Shown here: in pieces, positions 1 to 10,500 of the stretch
Position numbering within the stretch: position 1 is the first letter of the stretch
How the letters are laid out: every line of letters starts with the position of its first letter
DNA from: Hexactinellida sp. DTS-2022
Lineage: Eukaryota; Porifera; Hexactinellida
Length of the DNA stretch: 64,000 nucleotides
Direction of reading: 5' to 3'
Assembly (NCBI GenBank): GCA_028753945.1
Contig: JAPNXP010000016.1
Location: 248,001 to 312,000, forward strand
Position numbers and translations under genes: made by a program
The notes under the pieces: model-generated
Database searches by the model: none
Seen by the model: only the letters and a program-made list of their open reading frames with translations
What the model was told of the DNA's origin: nothing

Positions 1-698
1 AGAAATAACGTGAATGACTAAAACCTTAAATTAAATAGAATAATATTGCATAACCATGAAGCTAATTCTGGGAATAGCAAAGAGAAAATATTCCTTTCAA
101 AATGTTTATCTTGCAAAATATGTGGTAACGTTATATTAGCTAACAACTGTGTTGTTAAAACAATTACATTGCTTACGAATACAGAGAAATACAAATAAGC
201 AAATAATCGGCGTTCCAGCTAGGGAAAACACACATTCCTCGAATATAAAACATAGAATTTAGCTGACCGGATTAGGCAGCGCAGATATTTCAATACTGGG
301 CCACTAACTAAAGTATAATCGGCACAATAAAAATAGAAATGCCCTCAGCTTATGCAATGACGTTGTGAAATAAGATATGAAAAAGGTAAAAGTTTAATGG
401 TAAAATGTCCATTAAATTCTACACACAATGATTCTGTAGAATCCAAATTAAAACAAGAGAATTAGCGAAACTCGTAATGGTGTTAATTAATTGATGTTCA
501 CAGCATGCAAGTACAAATCACAATGCAAATGTTTCTACGTAGAATTGACAAATTCACAAGTGTTCGCCCTAAGCAGATTTTAAAATGCGTATTTATTTCA
601 TTAACTAAGATGGAAGAATTAGCAATCTAAAATGTATACGTGTAAATCGTTGATTTTGTACTACTATGTTTACTTAAAATTTTGATCTGACTTAGATC
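1..698. other. AT-rich non-coding stretch
   Basis: No open frame of note and no recognisable element end was found before the hAT element that starts at 699. It probably belongs to the large 3' intron or 3' flank of the pyruvate kinase gene, whose last exons are not in the window. Confidence 0.4.
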
Positions 699-983
699 TA
701 GGGCTGAAACGAATATTCGAAATGTAACGAACGAGCTGTTTTATCATTTTGCTTTACAGATTTTTACAGATTTGGACCCCCCTTTTCTATAATACTGCAA
801 AGTCATTTACTTGATACAACTAAATTGCACCAAACCAAACATACATATTACATTGTGCAACATTGTTACAATAACAAAGTTGAATGACGTATCTATCTAT
901 CTATCTATCTATCTATTGAAACACAATTGTCCTTTCTTTGTGTGTTTGTCCAGAATTAATAGGAAAGAGCATATGCTCTAGAG

Positions 984-1445
984 CAGCGATTCCCAACCTT
1001 TTTCAACCGTGGACCCCCTATAGTAAATATTAGACATTCTGTGGACCCCCTCCCATTGTCCGTAATACATCCTGTGGACCCTCTACAGGAGTCCGTGGAC
1101 CCCAGGTTGGGAACCACTCATAGGCGCCGAACTTTATAAATCCCTGAGGGGGCAGGGCCAAAACTAGGTAAATCACTATTGGAAACAAAATTAAGTAAAA
1201 TAATTGAAGTTCACACACTATTTTAGCGTTTTTGCATACATCACTTTACGCATGCTGTTCTTCTCGACGAATACGTTCACCACCTCGCGCATATCCAGCA
1301 ATTCGACATAATCACTGTTTATCTTATAATATTAAGACAAATATTTACAAAATATATCCAAAACCCAAGGGGGCTGTCCCCCACGCCCTGTGAGCCAAGG
1401 GGGCAAGCCCCCTTGGCACCCCCCCCCTTCGGCGCCCATGCACTG
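984..1445. mobile_element. Nested hAT-like MITE
   Basis: Starts CAGCGATTCCCAACC and ends CATGCACTG, flanked by perfect 8-bp copies CTCTAGAG (976-983 and 1446-1453). The left part holds a smaller inverted pair (CCCAACCTTTTT near 992 and GGTTGGGAACCA near 1103) around repeated GTGGACCCC motifs, so it may itself be composite. No coding capacity. Confidence 0.8.
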
Positions 1446-1547
1446 CTCTAGAGATCTTAAAATTTGCATGCAGGGATAATTTTACACGCTGACAACGATC
1501 TATTGATTTTCTAAACGAAATAACGAGATTATGACGTCATGAAAGCA

Positions 1548-1795
1548 TAGGCATCAAGTTTTGGAAAATATAATCAAAGATGGGGGGGGGGGCCACTGGG
1601 AGGTTTGCTAAATATTTCCAGATTTGTTTCTTCAAAAACAAAATCTGGATATATTGAGTAAACAAACCTGATTCTCACCCTCTATCATCCCTTGGTCGAT
1701 CAAAAGGACCACTTTCATACAAAAATTAAATCCACCGAAAGGTCCGGGAGGTCGCTCCCAGTGACCCCCCAGCCCCCCATCTAAAGTCGAGTTGG
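1548..1795 (-). repeat. Truncated copy of the CATAGGCG element family
   Basis: Begins CATAGGCATCAAGTTTT and continues with sequence that matches, in inverted order, the element at 15957-16228, including the AAATCTGGA and CACTGGGAG blocks. The second terminal repeat is missing, so this is a fragment. It lies within the hAT element 699-2854. Confidence 0.65.
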
Positions 1796-2980
1796 AACTA
1801 ATTTTATTTCAGCTCTTACAAGTTACAATTTTGATTCAGTGGATACAAAATATATTGCATTGCATGTTTCCCAAAATTTTTACATTTAATTATTATGCAG
1901 AAGTCAAATCCAGGTTAGGAAATTACTCTGCAATACAATTTACTGAATTAATTAATTAATTAAGTATAATTACCAGCCACAGGTTTCAATTACTATTTAT
2001 AATTTGAAATGGTCCATAATTTTAGGCGCGCGGATACGAATGAACTAAGGCCACAAAGATGACTTTGTGGGAATATATATTAATACGCCAAGCAGATTTA
2101 TACAAATAAATAATTGAGCTCATGGCATAAAAGGACGCGGAGCGGCCGTCAGTTGAGGCGTGAAGCGCCGAACCGTCGCGATCGCGCGAAGCGACCGAGA
2201 CCGAAGGTAAGGCCTCGTAATTCCAAAAATATACATTGTTGAATGATAAGTGACAAATGTTAACATATGAAGGTATAGAACAAGCCCAAGCTAAAGCGAG
2301 TTCTTCCATATACTACTAGCTTTGTCGGAAGAATCAATTGCATCGTAAATGTTTGTACCCATACTGATTATAAATCTTAGCTGCGTGTTAATTAACTGTT
2401 AGTTAATTAAAATCTTATACTTGTTATTAGCTAACTATTATTAGTCATGTTATGCATGCATAAACAAACTTCCTATACTTATCTTAAACTAATATAAAAC
2501 GAAATAACTAATATGGTTGTGACATATTTTGTATTAACACACTCAAGTAAATGACTTTGCAGTATTATAGAAAAGGGGGGTCGATTTCTGTAAAGCAAAA
2601 TGATATTTTTTTTAAACGAACGATATTCGTTCATTTGGATGACTAAGCATTAAATACATTGCAAAATAGGCTTTTGTTATTGTTACAGTGGCTAATAATT
2701 AGCTAATAATCAGCTAGTTTAATTTAATTAAGTAGGAATTATATTTACGATGTCTCCAAGCTAAACAAAAGTTAAAGTAGTCAACGAATATCAGTTCAAG
2801 CTAATATTCGTCCAAACGAAGATTCGAATATTCGGTATATTCGTTTCAGCCCTACTTAGATCACCATAAATACCATCCATTCTCTGGTTATAATGCTAAT
2901 ATCCCGGCCCTGGACGTTCATATTTTTGGAGGGATTTAGGGCTTTCCACTTGATTAATTGCTCTATACCTGATAGTAGAT

Positions 2981-3162
2981 ATTATAGTATAATTAGAGTA
3001 CGTCCTAGATATAATTATATCGAAATCAAACACGAAATCACAACTACTGAATACAGAATTTCCCTACTATATAATACACTTCTATGTACATATTACGTAT
3101 TACTCAATTATCTTACAATGAATTTCCTCTGTTCGATTAAGTACTATTTAATTCTTACTATA
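2981..3162 (-). repeat. 3' LTR of the gypsy element
   Basis: Identical to 7004-7185 (offset 4023 bp). The identity implies a recent insertion or recent conversion between the LTRs. Confidence 0.9.
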
Positions 3163-3177
3163 ATTCTTCCCCCTTCG
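3163..3177 (-). promoter_or_regulatory. Polypurine tract
   Basis: The minus strand reads GAAGGGGGAAGAA immediately before the 3' LTR, the usual place for the plus-strand primer of an LTR element. Confidence 0.7.
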
Positions 3178-3197
3178 TAAAACTCGACCTCGAGCTT

Positions 3198-5932
3198 TTA
3201 GTTTAGCACATAGTCACCAAACTTAGTTGGCAACTTTCTTGACCTTTGTGGTCGTCCTGCACTTTTTATTGGCGTGCTAGTGTTGACTGGATTCAGAGCA
3301 TTGCCATTCAAATTAATGGAATGGTTTGATGAATTCGCCTGATCGCCTTGTATCGATGAATTCATGTTTCCGAGGTTGGAATCGTTACATGATCTGTTGA
3401 AACTGGAAGTTTCCGCCGGTAATGTGGATATTCTGCCGGACTGATTATGAATTTCCTCATTTGGAGTTTCGCTAAGGTTGTTCCATCTAGGTCTCTCTAA
3501 AGTTGAGTGGGACAGCGGCGATGTCATTTCACACTCGATTTTGCATCATCTGTAGAGGCCTTCCACATGGAGTATTTAGCAAGGGTGCTTGAGTAGGAAG
3601 TGATGGCTTGACTTTTTGGCACTTGTCGCATGAGTGAACATATTCATTCACTGTAGTTGACATTCCAACCCAATAGGCCATTTTTTTCAAACGATCTAGT
3701 GTTCTTTCCACTCCTTGGTGTCCTGCTTCATCATGTGCCCCCTCAAGGAATTCTTGTTTCATTGTATCTGGAACTATTACTACACAATGTAGGTTTGAAA
3801 AAGGCTCTACTTTATAATTTCGTAACAATACTCCATTGTGTAATAGGAGCTGAGACTGAATTTGTTTGAATCGATTAAAGTCTTGACTATTCCACAGACG
3901 TCCGATAAATTGTTCTTTTCTAGGTACGGCTTCCATTTCAAATATGACTCTCCCTATTATCCTGTCATTTAACTGTTGCTTCCTCAATTCTTCAAAGTCA
4001 GGACCTAGTATTACTTTGGTTGCAGAGCAACTTTCCTCTCTGTTTTCATCGTGTGAACGTGATAATGCATCGGCGTTGATATTTTCTTTACCTCTTCTAT
4101 GTATAATATCAAAATCGTACTCCTGTATTAACACACCCCATCGCCATAATCGTCCTACAGCCTTTTGAGTGTGTAACCACTCCAATGGTTTATGGTCAGT
4201 AATTATAGCAAACCGTCTTCCGATTAGGTAGTGACGGAAGCGTTTGAGTGACTCAACAATAGCTAGACATTCTTGTTCAATAGTACTATAATTCCTTTCC
4301 GCATCTCGCAAAGTTCTGCTATAGTAAGCAATAACATGCCCATCCTGCTCTAAGACTGCTCCTAGACCGGTCCCACTGGCATCTGTATACAATTCGAACT
4401 GTTTGTTAAATTCGGGGCACTGTAAAACAGGTGATGAAGTTAGTATATGTTTTAACTTCATAAAGGTTGCTTCCTCCTGACTACCCCAAACGAAAGCTAC
4501 TTCTGATCTGAGTTACCGATTCAATGGATCTGCTATTGTTGCGAAATCCTGAATATAACGCCTATAGTAACTCGCTAGTCCTAAAAATTGATGACTTGCT
4601 TTTTGCAACTAGGACGAGCCCAACTATTAATAGATTCCACTTTAGATATCTGCGGCTCCATCCTGCAATTGAAAAGGTATGGCCTAAGTAGGTTACTTTG
4701 CTCCTTCCTATCTCACATTTCCTGCCTCTTAATGTCAAATTGTATTTCCGCAACCTGTCGAATATTTTCCTAAGTGCATTCAGATGTGATATTTTTCCGG
4801 TGAGAAGACCAATATGTCGTCAATAAAATTATCTTTAAGCTTTTCGAGACCACGTAACACTTCATCCATCATTCGTTGGAAAGAACTTGGCCCTCCAGTC
4901 AGCCCAAATGGCAATACATTAAACTCATATAACCCCATCCCAGGCCCAGGGGAGAAGGCAGTTTTCTGTTTGTCACTTTCCCTAATTGGAATTTGCCAAT
5001 AACCGGAATTGAGATCCAATTTTGTGAAATATTTCATTCCATGCAATTTATCCTGGGCTTGATCAGGAAGGGGAAGTGGATACGCGTCTTTAGATGTAAC
5101 TTATTCAATCCTCGATAGTCAATGCAGAATCTGAGAGAACCATCTTTCTTCTTTACCATAACGGGAGGAAACAACCAAGAACTACTGGAGACTCTGATGA
5201 CCTTTCTCCTTAACATTTCTTCTATTTGTGAGGTTACTTCTTCTTGATAAGCTTGGGGTACCATTCTGGGGGGAATCCTAACCGAGCCAGCGTTGTTGTC
5301 TGTTCTAATTTGGAACTCTTCTATCCTTGCAACACCGGGAACAGAAGAAAATAAGTCTTTATATTCATCAATTATATACATGAAATCGTCCTCCACGATG
5401 GGTAGCTCATATTCCAGTATATTTCGGTAATCAGGACAACTCTGTGACACTCCCAATCATCACTATCTCTTTCATCTGATGAATTAACTTTAGTTTCTTC
5501 AAAAAAATGTTCTGAATGAACTGGAAAGATATTATTTGAGGTAAACTTGCTCTCTCTATAAAATTTTGGGTTATCAAACATGACTGTTCCCAGTGTTGGA
5601 CCTTTAATAGTTTTTAACTCAAAATTAATATCTACTCGGTGTTTTGCCAGAAAATCCATTCCCAATATGCAATCCTCCACTAATGGTGAAGCTACAATAA
5701 ACTCCTGTGAACATTGAAGTCCACCAATAGATAATTCCAAACAAACTTCTGCCATCATATTTATCTCGTCACCTGTGGCAGTGAGCAACTTTCTAGCATT
5801 CTGGATTCTTGAAATTGAGTTAGAACACTTGTTAGACATATTTTCTGAGATTAAACTAACACTAGCTCCACTATCGAGTAAGGCCTGACATCTAACTTTT
5901 CCTACTTCAACAGATAGTTTAGGTGTTTCCAC
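3198..5932 (-). pseudogene. pol of the gypsy element, frameshifted and lacking the integrase core
   Basis: Protease (5372-5932) has the LLDSGAS active-site motif. Reverse transcriptase is split over 5034-5456 and 4780-5046 in different frames and includes FIDDILVFS, a variant of the YxDD box. A connecting piece lies at 4562-4753. RNase H (from about 4461) shows LYTDASG and ITDHKPL. It is followed by the integrase HHCC finger (H-x3-H and C-x2-C) to about 3600. The frame then ends at 3529, just where the integrase core should begin, and the next frame (3198-3527) reads like the C-terminal tail of such polyproteins (a basic run then KFGDYVLN). The DDE core of about 300 residues is absent. All parts are described separately because the copy is not functional. 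Confidence 0.88.
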
Positions 5933-6075
5933 TGACTTGCACAGGGCAACAAAGTCTTGGTCGAATTATATTGAAGGTTCACGTGATTCCAAAATAATAT
6001 GCGAATACTCTGGATAAGATTGAGTCATATATCCAATATTAGGGGTATCATCTCGACTCTCCCGATGAACCCCTC

Positions 6076-6954
6076 CTAGTTTAAAGGATTCCCAAACCGA
6101 GGCCTAGGACAATTTTTCATCATATGTCCAAATTTATTACAGTTATAACATCTGATGAGTCTCTCAGCTTTATGATCGCATTCTCGTGCTATGTGCCCTT
6201 GACCCCCACAAACATGACATCTAAACTCTCTTTCTTTGTTGAAATAGTTACGTTCAGGGCCTCTTCTAAAAGTACCCTGGCCTTGGAAACCTCTTCTTAT
6301 TGAATTCGTTCTCCAATTTGTACTACGACGGACATCTACATCACATATTCCATTTGCATTGTCAATATAGTCCAAATTATCTAGACGTTTCGCTATCAAC
6401 TTAACTGATTCGTTCAGCGTCCTTAGATCTATATTTTCATCGTTATCCAAGCCATGTTTAGATTGCATTACTGAAACTACTGTTCCTTCTGTATGTACCA
6501 AAGATTCGCTTTCTAAACGTAGGAGTACTTGTGCACGTTTCATTGCTTGATCAGACGTCCTGATATCTGTGGATAACCGTATGTTTTCATAGATCTTTCT
6601 TGGAAATCCTCGTATGTATTGTTCAAATATGTTCAAATAAACAGGAAATGCCTTTCTCAATAATCCTTTGAGCTCATATAAGTATTTCTAAGGTGTTTCA
6701 CCAGGATGCAGGGATCTATTCTGGAATTCACTTAAGGAAGTAAATTTAGTGTCTTCTGGCTTAAAAGCGCCCAATAACTTTTCTTTCACTGTTTCGAAAT
6801 TCAACCTACTTTCAGCATCCAAAGTTTTGTATACTTCTAATGCTTCACCTCTTAAAAAGGTAGCGACCATCAAGGCTTTCTTTTCTAACTTCCATTCATT
6901 CGCGAGCGAACATATGTCAGTGTTCAAGAAAATATTATATGTCGCCACTTTCAA
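6076..6954 (-). pseudogene. gag of the gypsy element, one in-frame stop
   Basis: Two open stretches, 6688-6954 and 6076-6660, are in the same frame and separated by a single TAG near 6685. The first resembles a retrotransposon capsid region (helical, ending LHPGETP). The second ends with two CCHC zinc knuckles of the C-x2-C-x4-H-x4-C form (CHVCGGQGHIAREC and CYNCNKFGHMMKNC), the RNA-binding part of nucleocapsid. An open frame upstream of 6954 is not evident, so the start is uncertain. With the stop the copy cannot make a normal Gag unless the stop is read through. Confidence 0.85.
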
Positions 6955-6985
6955 ATTTCTCTACCTGCACATGTGCACTTGCCAT

Positions 6986-7003
6986 AACCACTCTCTGCTA
7001 CCA
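6986..7003 (-). promoter_or_regulatory. Primer-binding site, initiator tRNA-Met type
   Basis: Directly after the 5' LTR the minus strand reads TGGTAGCAGAGAGTGGTT. The first 11 bases are complementary to the 3' end of animal initiator tRNA-Met (CTCTGCTACCA as I recall it), with two mismatches afterwards. Confidence 0.65.
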
Positions 7004-7185
7004 ATTATAGTATAATTAGAGTACGTCCTAGATATAATTATATCGAAATCAAACACGAAATCACAACTACTGAATACAGAATTTCCCTACTATATAATAC
7101 ACTTCTATGTACATATTACGTATTACTCAATTATCTTACAATGAATTTCCTCTGTTCGATTAAGTACTATTTAATTCTTACTATA
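7004..7185 (-). repeat. 5' LTR of the gypsy element
   Basis: Direct repeat of 2981-3162 with no difference seen. The ends carry the inverted pair TATAGT/ACTATA rather than TG/CA, as in the Drosophila gypsy group. Confidence 0.9.
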
Positions 7186-7542
7186 TACTATACCGCTATG
7201 ACCTATGACTAAAGTATATAAAACACTTATCGAGATAACTTATCTTACTGAAGAAAAACATTATTTGTCTAATTTTGCACACCTATAAAAAATAACTTTG
7301 AGCCAATATACTGCTAAAGCCTGGATAATCCTGGGAACCCTGGAGTGTTGGCAAGCATATACGTACAGTTACAGTGGTGGTCGCCTAATAAAAAGATTAT
7401 TAAATTAGCAAGTTGCTATCCTTCATCAAGCGAAATTAAATATTCATTATGTTCGTAGCAAGTTCGCCAAAAGCAAGCAAATATCTAAGAGAGACTTGCT
7501 ATTACGCGAACAAAACTGTATATCAAGCTGGTACCTAACTAC

Positions 7543-10500
7543 CTCAGTTCCTCGAAGTATGTCTTATGGAACAAGCAAGCCTCCGCCTCCAAACAAATCA
7601 TAGCCATCATGCTAACCGCCTCCACCGGATATCGGCCTTTGGCGGTCTCGCCGCTCAGCATAACGCAGTCAGTCCCGTCGTGCACGGCATTACCAACATC
7701 TGACACTTCGGCGCGGGTCGGCCTCGGTCGCTCCACCATACTCTCCAGCATCTGGGTGGCCACGATTACCGGCTTGTTAACCAAGTTGCATTTGGCTATC
7801 ATCACCTTCTGTGCCACGAATACCTACAAAATTTCAGGGTTGCAAATCCAATCCAATCGAGAGAACTTATCGATTATCGATTCCTGAATTTTGTATCGAT
7901 TGGATTATCGATCGATTGACATAATTTACATCGATTGGATTGGATTGGATTAGCAACCCTGCTACAAATACGCAACTGAGTAGCAACAGCTAGACACAGG
8001 AATGTATTGTGTGTCGAGTAAATGCTATAGGAGAAGGGTTGGAAAATTCAACGTTATGAAACGCTTAAAAGGAGGGATAACCAATGTGTGACAAACCATG
8101 TCTCTATTGTTTCCTACTCCTATGAAACGTAAGACCCTTTCTGAATGAGTTTTAATACTTTGAGATGATGACGACATTATCAAATATTATCTTACAATTT
8201 TCCGAATTTGACAAATCAAAGTATTGGGTGGTGCTTTCGGTACAATATAAGGACTTGTTTTAGGTGGCCGCTATATGTATAGTGTTCGCTACAACAGTTA
8301 TAGTACTGCATTACCTTTTCAGGACGGATTTCTATCCCCATATCCCCCCTTGCCACCATGACCCCATCCGTCTCCTCCAGAACCTCATCAAACTTGTCCA
8401 GCCCCTCCTGGTTTTCAATCTTAGATATTATAAGAATGTCCCTACCCGCCTCCCCAAGTTCTTCCCGTATGTCCAACAGGTCCTGCTTCTTGCGAATAAA
8501 AGACGCGAAAATCATATCCACCCCCTTCTGCACTCCGAACTGAATGTCTTTTTTGTCCTTCTCGGAGAGAGCTGGCAGGTCTACACAAAAGGAATTAAGT
8601 GTATTACAGTCTGTTCTCGCTAATAGTCACTTATTTACTTGTCCAAATCAACTACAGTCAAGTTCTTTTATTATGAACATTAAAGGGACCAAAAATTGTG
8701 TTCATAATAGAGAGACTTCATAATAAGCGAACTCAACTTAATACAAATCCTATGTAAGTTGAAAATTGGGACCGTAGGGTTTGTCCATAATAAAAAATCT
8801 TCATATTAAGCAGACGAAATCTTGTTCATAATAAGCAGACCTGACTGCATTTATATATCTGTAATAGTCCATATTCTCTAATAGTCCACTTTGGGCCAAT
8901 TGCCCACTGCTGGACTATTAGAGAGAACAGTGTGTATACGTAAATATATACTATTAATTAAAACTCAAGGATGGGTGGGTGTATGTATATAATTGTTTGA
9001 ATGTTCCAAGTTGATTGAAGAAACTGGACGGTTTCCAAATGTGATTTTTGCATATAGGGGTAACTTTTGACACCCGCCAACAAGTTGAGGTTTCCACTAA
9101 AAAATTCTCACACCTCATCAAGTTATGACGTCATTGTCACATTTTGAGAGAGTGAAAAGTCACTTAATCGCTAAGAGATAAAAACCCCCCACAGACGGGA
9201 TGAGAGTGTGCTTCTTCTGATTGCACAGGCCGCACCAAATGTATAATTTAACTAGAATTCAATATATCAATTACATTTCATCTTAGTTTAATATAATTTA
9301 AATAAGGGAAAATTCCCAAAATACTCGACTTTTTTGAAAATTTCCAAATATACTCAACAATACTCAACAAATTTGTAAATACGAGCCCTTCGGTCTCGGT
9401 CGCTTCGCGACCTTTGTTCGTTCGTGTTAGGCACTACGCGATGCAATTAACGGCCGCTTCGCGGCCTTTCCCTACTCTAAAAGACAGTAATATTAATAAT
9501 AAATAAGTAAACCTGTGGCTAGTATATTACACACACTACTTAACGCGCGCTTAAATTCATTCTGGGTTGTGATTCGTTAATGTAATCTGTTTGGGAAATG
9601 ATGTGTTATGTATGTTATTCTCATTACTTATTAGTTATTAATTATTAGTTAATAATATATGATATTGGCTCAATAGTTATTAATTAAGGTAGCTCATTTC
9701 AGCTCCATTAAAAAAGGTTAGCTTGTTAGCTCAAATAAATTGAAACCCGTGGCTGATAAATTATACGCAATTATTTATTTCAGTATATTGTATTGCAAAG
9801 TAATTTACTTAGCCTGGGATTTAATCTCTGCATAATTATGGTTTAAAGATGAGAATATGACCGCTTCGCGGTCTTATTCTCACCATTAAGGGTGCTCTGT
9901 ACTGATATTTTGACACCCGACGACCTAATGTTTTTATTGCGTTTTTGGATAGTACTAATATATCTAAGATATCCCTGAAAATATTAGAGTTCTAAAATGT
10001 ATATATCCTTAGTTATGAACTAGACAATGTCAATATAGGCCTAATCCATACTAGCCAAATATTTAAAAAAAATTTTTATGTTAGTTTTTAGCGCGAAACA
10101 TGTCAATTATAAAATATACCTGAGTCAATACTCAATGTTTTAAATCGAACCGAAATATGCTTTTTCTTTAATCTACTCTATGTTATTGTCATTTTTGTGA
10201 AATTGGTCAAAAAAAACCCACTATTTTTCATTAAAAGTATACTAATTCAATTTTTTTGTATTATATTGCCAAAACTGCCCGCTTTTAAAACATGCGCCTA
10301 CATATACTGAGCATTTTAAAAAAAAGTTTGACTTTCTAGAATAAAAATTCTCTTTTTTACATCCATATGCCCAAATGGTCTTTTTTTACACCTTCATAAT
10401 TAGCATTTAATTAATTTGTGTCGAAGTGGCTGAGTCCAGAATATGAAAGTGCGAGGAAAAGGAGTTCCTAAACTGCATAAAATCGATAATGTCATTTGAA

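Larger units (their letters stand above)
699..2854. mobile_element. Non-autonomous hAT-like transposon
   Basis: The ends are TAGGGCTGAAACGAATAT and its inverted copy, and the element is flanked on both sides by the same 8 bp, CTTAGATC (691-698 and 2855-2862). Subterminal sequence is also inverted: the stretch around 770-815 returns as its complement near 2545-2600. An 8-bp duplication with this type of end is typical of the hAT superfamily. No transposase frame is visible inside, so the copy would depend on an enzyme from elsewhere. It carries a second hAT (984-1445) and a piece of the CATAGGCG family (about 1548-1795). Confidence 0.85.
2981..7185 (-). mobile_element. Ty3/gypsy LTR retrotransposon, internally deleted
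   Basis: Two LTRs of about 180 bp, identical by eye, enclose gag and pol remnants read on the minus strand. From 5' to 3' of the element there is a primer-binding site next to the 5' LTR, a gag frame with two CCHC zinc knuckles, a retroviral-type aspartic protease, reverse transcriptase, RNase H and the zinc-binding start of integrase, then a short pol tail and a polypurine tract before the 3' LTR. The integrase catalytic core is missing and pol is broken by frameshifts. The element lies downstream of the last visible pyruvate kinase exon on the same strand, so probably inside a PK intron. LTR ends fall in TATA, so the exact ends and the 4-bp target duplication cannot be fixed. Confidence 0.92.

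Noticed and set aside
2022..2309. 95-codon frame inside the outer hAT as a transposase piece
   Set aside because: No similarity to hAT transposases that I can recognise (no dimerisation-domain or BED-type zinc motif) and no continuation on either side.
7186..7542. Missing pyruvate kinase C-terminal exon next to exon 5
   Set aside because: No frame with the expected C-domain pattern in the 360 bp before the gypsy LTR, nor further down to position 1.
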